Source: an uncultured Parabacteroides sp.
GTDB lineage: Bacteria; Bacteroidota; Bacteroidia; Bacteroidales; Tannerellaceae
DNA: 8,096 nt
Reading direction: 5' to 3'
Assembly (NCBI GenBank): GCA_900552415.1
Contig: USAD01000123.1
Span: 1 to 8,096, forward strand
This document shows, piece after piece, positions 7,584-8,096 of this stretch. Below the pieces are notes generated by a model. It saw only the letters and a list, made by a program, of their open reading frames with translations. It had not been told where the DNA came from and searched no databases. The translations under genes and the position numbers were made by a program. How positions within the stretch are numbered: the stretch's first letter is position 1; every line of letters begins with the position of its first letter.

Positions 7584-7924
7584 TTAATCTGTCCTCTACA
7601 ATCGAAATGCGCTTTAGGTCGAGTGATAAATAAGACTTGGGTATCCTATTTTGCTAAACCCCCTCATTCTTAACGAAATAGGCAAGGTAATGACTGCGGA
7701 ATATGGCTACCTGAATTGCCCCTTCCATTTTTCAATGCTCGACCAAGGGAGATTGATTCCGGTTATTTCAGGTTGGTTAATCCAATCAGCCATTTTGAGT
7801 AAAAAGTCATCTTCTCGTTCGAAAACAGGAAGTCCGGTATCTTCACCGATGATCGCGTGCCAAATGTTGGTAATGGACTCACTTTGCTTCAACGCTATGA
7901 AAAGCGCCAGTATCGAAAATCAAT
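7584..7924. other. AT-rich spacer upstream of rmlA
   Basis: This stretch of about 340 bases separates the membrane-protein gene from rmlA. It must contain the promoter for rmlA if rmlA is not read from the upstream gene, but I cannot point to hexamers with good spacing. A 7-bp inverted repeat, CCTATTT (7645-7651) with AAATAGG (7676-7682), has a long loop and is probably not a terminator. A doubtful small minus-strand frame (7707-7892) is listed separately. Confidence 0.5.
7707..7892 (-). CDS. Doubtful small hypothetical protein or gene remnant
   Basis: The frame is open back to a TGA at 7920-7922 and has only a TTG (7892) as an upstream start, with no ribosome site. The 61-residue product (SESITNIWHAIIGED, then EREDDFLLKMADWINQPE) has a soluble, protein-like composition, unlike the overlapping plus-strand frame. 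I do not recognise it. It may be the 3' end of a gene whose start was lost, given the recombination evident elsewhere in the window. Confidence 0.25.
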   Translation of the reverse strand: MKQSESITNIWHAIIGEDTGLPVFEREDDFLLKMADWINQPEITGINLPWSSIEKWKGQFR

Positions 7925-8096
7925 TTATAATCCCACAATGATGTGAATTCGTTCGGGCAAATAACGACCGCAAAGTGATACAAGCGAATAAGATCCGGCA
8001 AGAGTTAGCGCCCAAACAGCAAATGTCGAAACACCAAGTGGAATGACGAATAATCCAAGCAGTTTCCAAACGGCCATGAGAACAAGTATATGGCAG
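7925..8096 (-). CDS. C-terminal end of a membrane protein, possibly an acyltransferase (partial)
   Basis: Reading in from the right edge, the frame encodes 56 residues to a TAA at 7925-7927. Most of it is hydrophobic: a segment WKLLGLFVIPLGVSTFAVWALTLA and a likely terminal helix edge SYSLVSLCGRYLPERIHIIVGL. Ending shortly after a membrane helix with a basic tail is typical of integral membrane acyltransferase-3 (OafA/WecH type) or polymerase proteins of polysaccharide loci. The fragment is too short to decide. It lies upstream of rmlA on the same strand, consistent with a surface-glycan cluster that continues beyond the window. Confidence 0.5.
   Translation of the reverse strand, partial: CHILVLMAVWKLLGLFVIPLGVSTFAVWALTLAGSYSLVSLCGRYLPERIHIIVGL

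Noticed and set aside
6735..7673. Long plus-strand frame opposite rmlA
   Set aside because: Antisense shadow of rmlA caused by GC-biased third positions.
7651..7941. Plus-strand 96-codon frame right of rmlA
   Set aside because: No ribosome site, no recognisable domain, and it overlaps the end of the minus-strand membrane-protein gene.

Overview
The window looks like a chromosomal surface-polysaccharide locus of a high-GC Gram-positive bacterium. The fused RmlC-RmlD enzyme, the strong GC bias of the rml genes (one sampled line of rmlB has 47 G+C in 60 bases) and the secreted beta-helix-like protein fit a gut actinobacterium of the Coriobacteriia (Collinsella or Olsenella type). That assignment comes from family knowledge, not from a marker gene in the window.

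Layout, left to right. (1) Bases 1-525, minus strand: the N-terminal part of a secreted, repeat-containing protein with a clear signal peptide, running off the left edge. (2) Bases 526-1053: an AT-richer non-coding stretch with an orphan terminator-like hairpin and, at its right end, a good promoter whose -35 box lies inside a perfect 18-bp palindrome. (3) Bases 1054-2959, plus strand: a two-gene low-GC module, an AAA/ABC-type ATPase followed with a short overlap by a TOPRIM-like protein, resembling known two-gene phage-defence systems. (4) Bases 2967-7583, minus strand: the dTDP-L-rhamnose genes in the order rmlA, [insert], rmlB, rmlCD. The rmlCD gene is chimeric: its RmlD half breaks off at about residue 283 and continues in frame into an unrelated tail. 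The insert between rmlA and rmlB (about 5167-6588) is a second low-GC two-gene module: a DUF4869-like protein followed by a small P-loop protein with a TOPRIM-like C-terminal half. (5) Bases 7584-8096: AT-rich sequence with the C-terminal end of a probable multi-spanning membrane protein, perhaps an acyltransferase, at the right edge, and a doubtful small ORF.

How the genes work together. RmlA, RmlB and the RmlC domain would carry glucose-1-phosphate to dTDP-4-keto-L-rhamnose. The final RmlD reduction is probably lost here unless another rmlD exists elsewhere. Two different ATPase/TOPRIM-like modules, one encoded as separate genes and one as a fusion with a small partner gene, have landed beside and inside the same rml cluster. 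The locus therefore appears to be a recombination hotspot. The DUF4869/P-loop pair is the best candidate for an undescribed system; I know of no established function for it.
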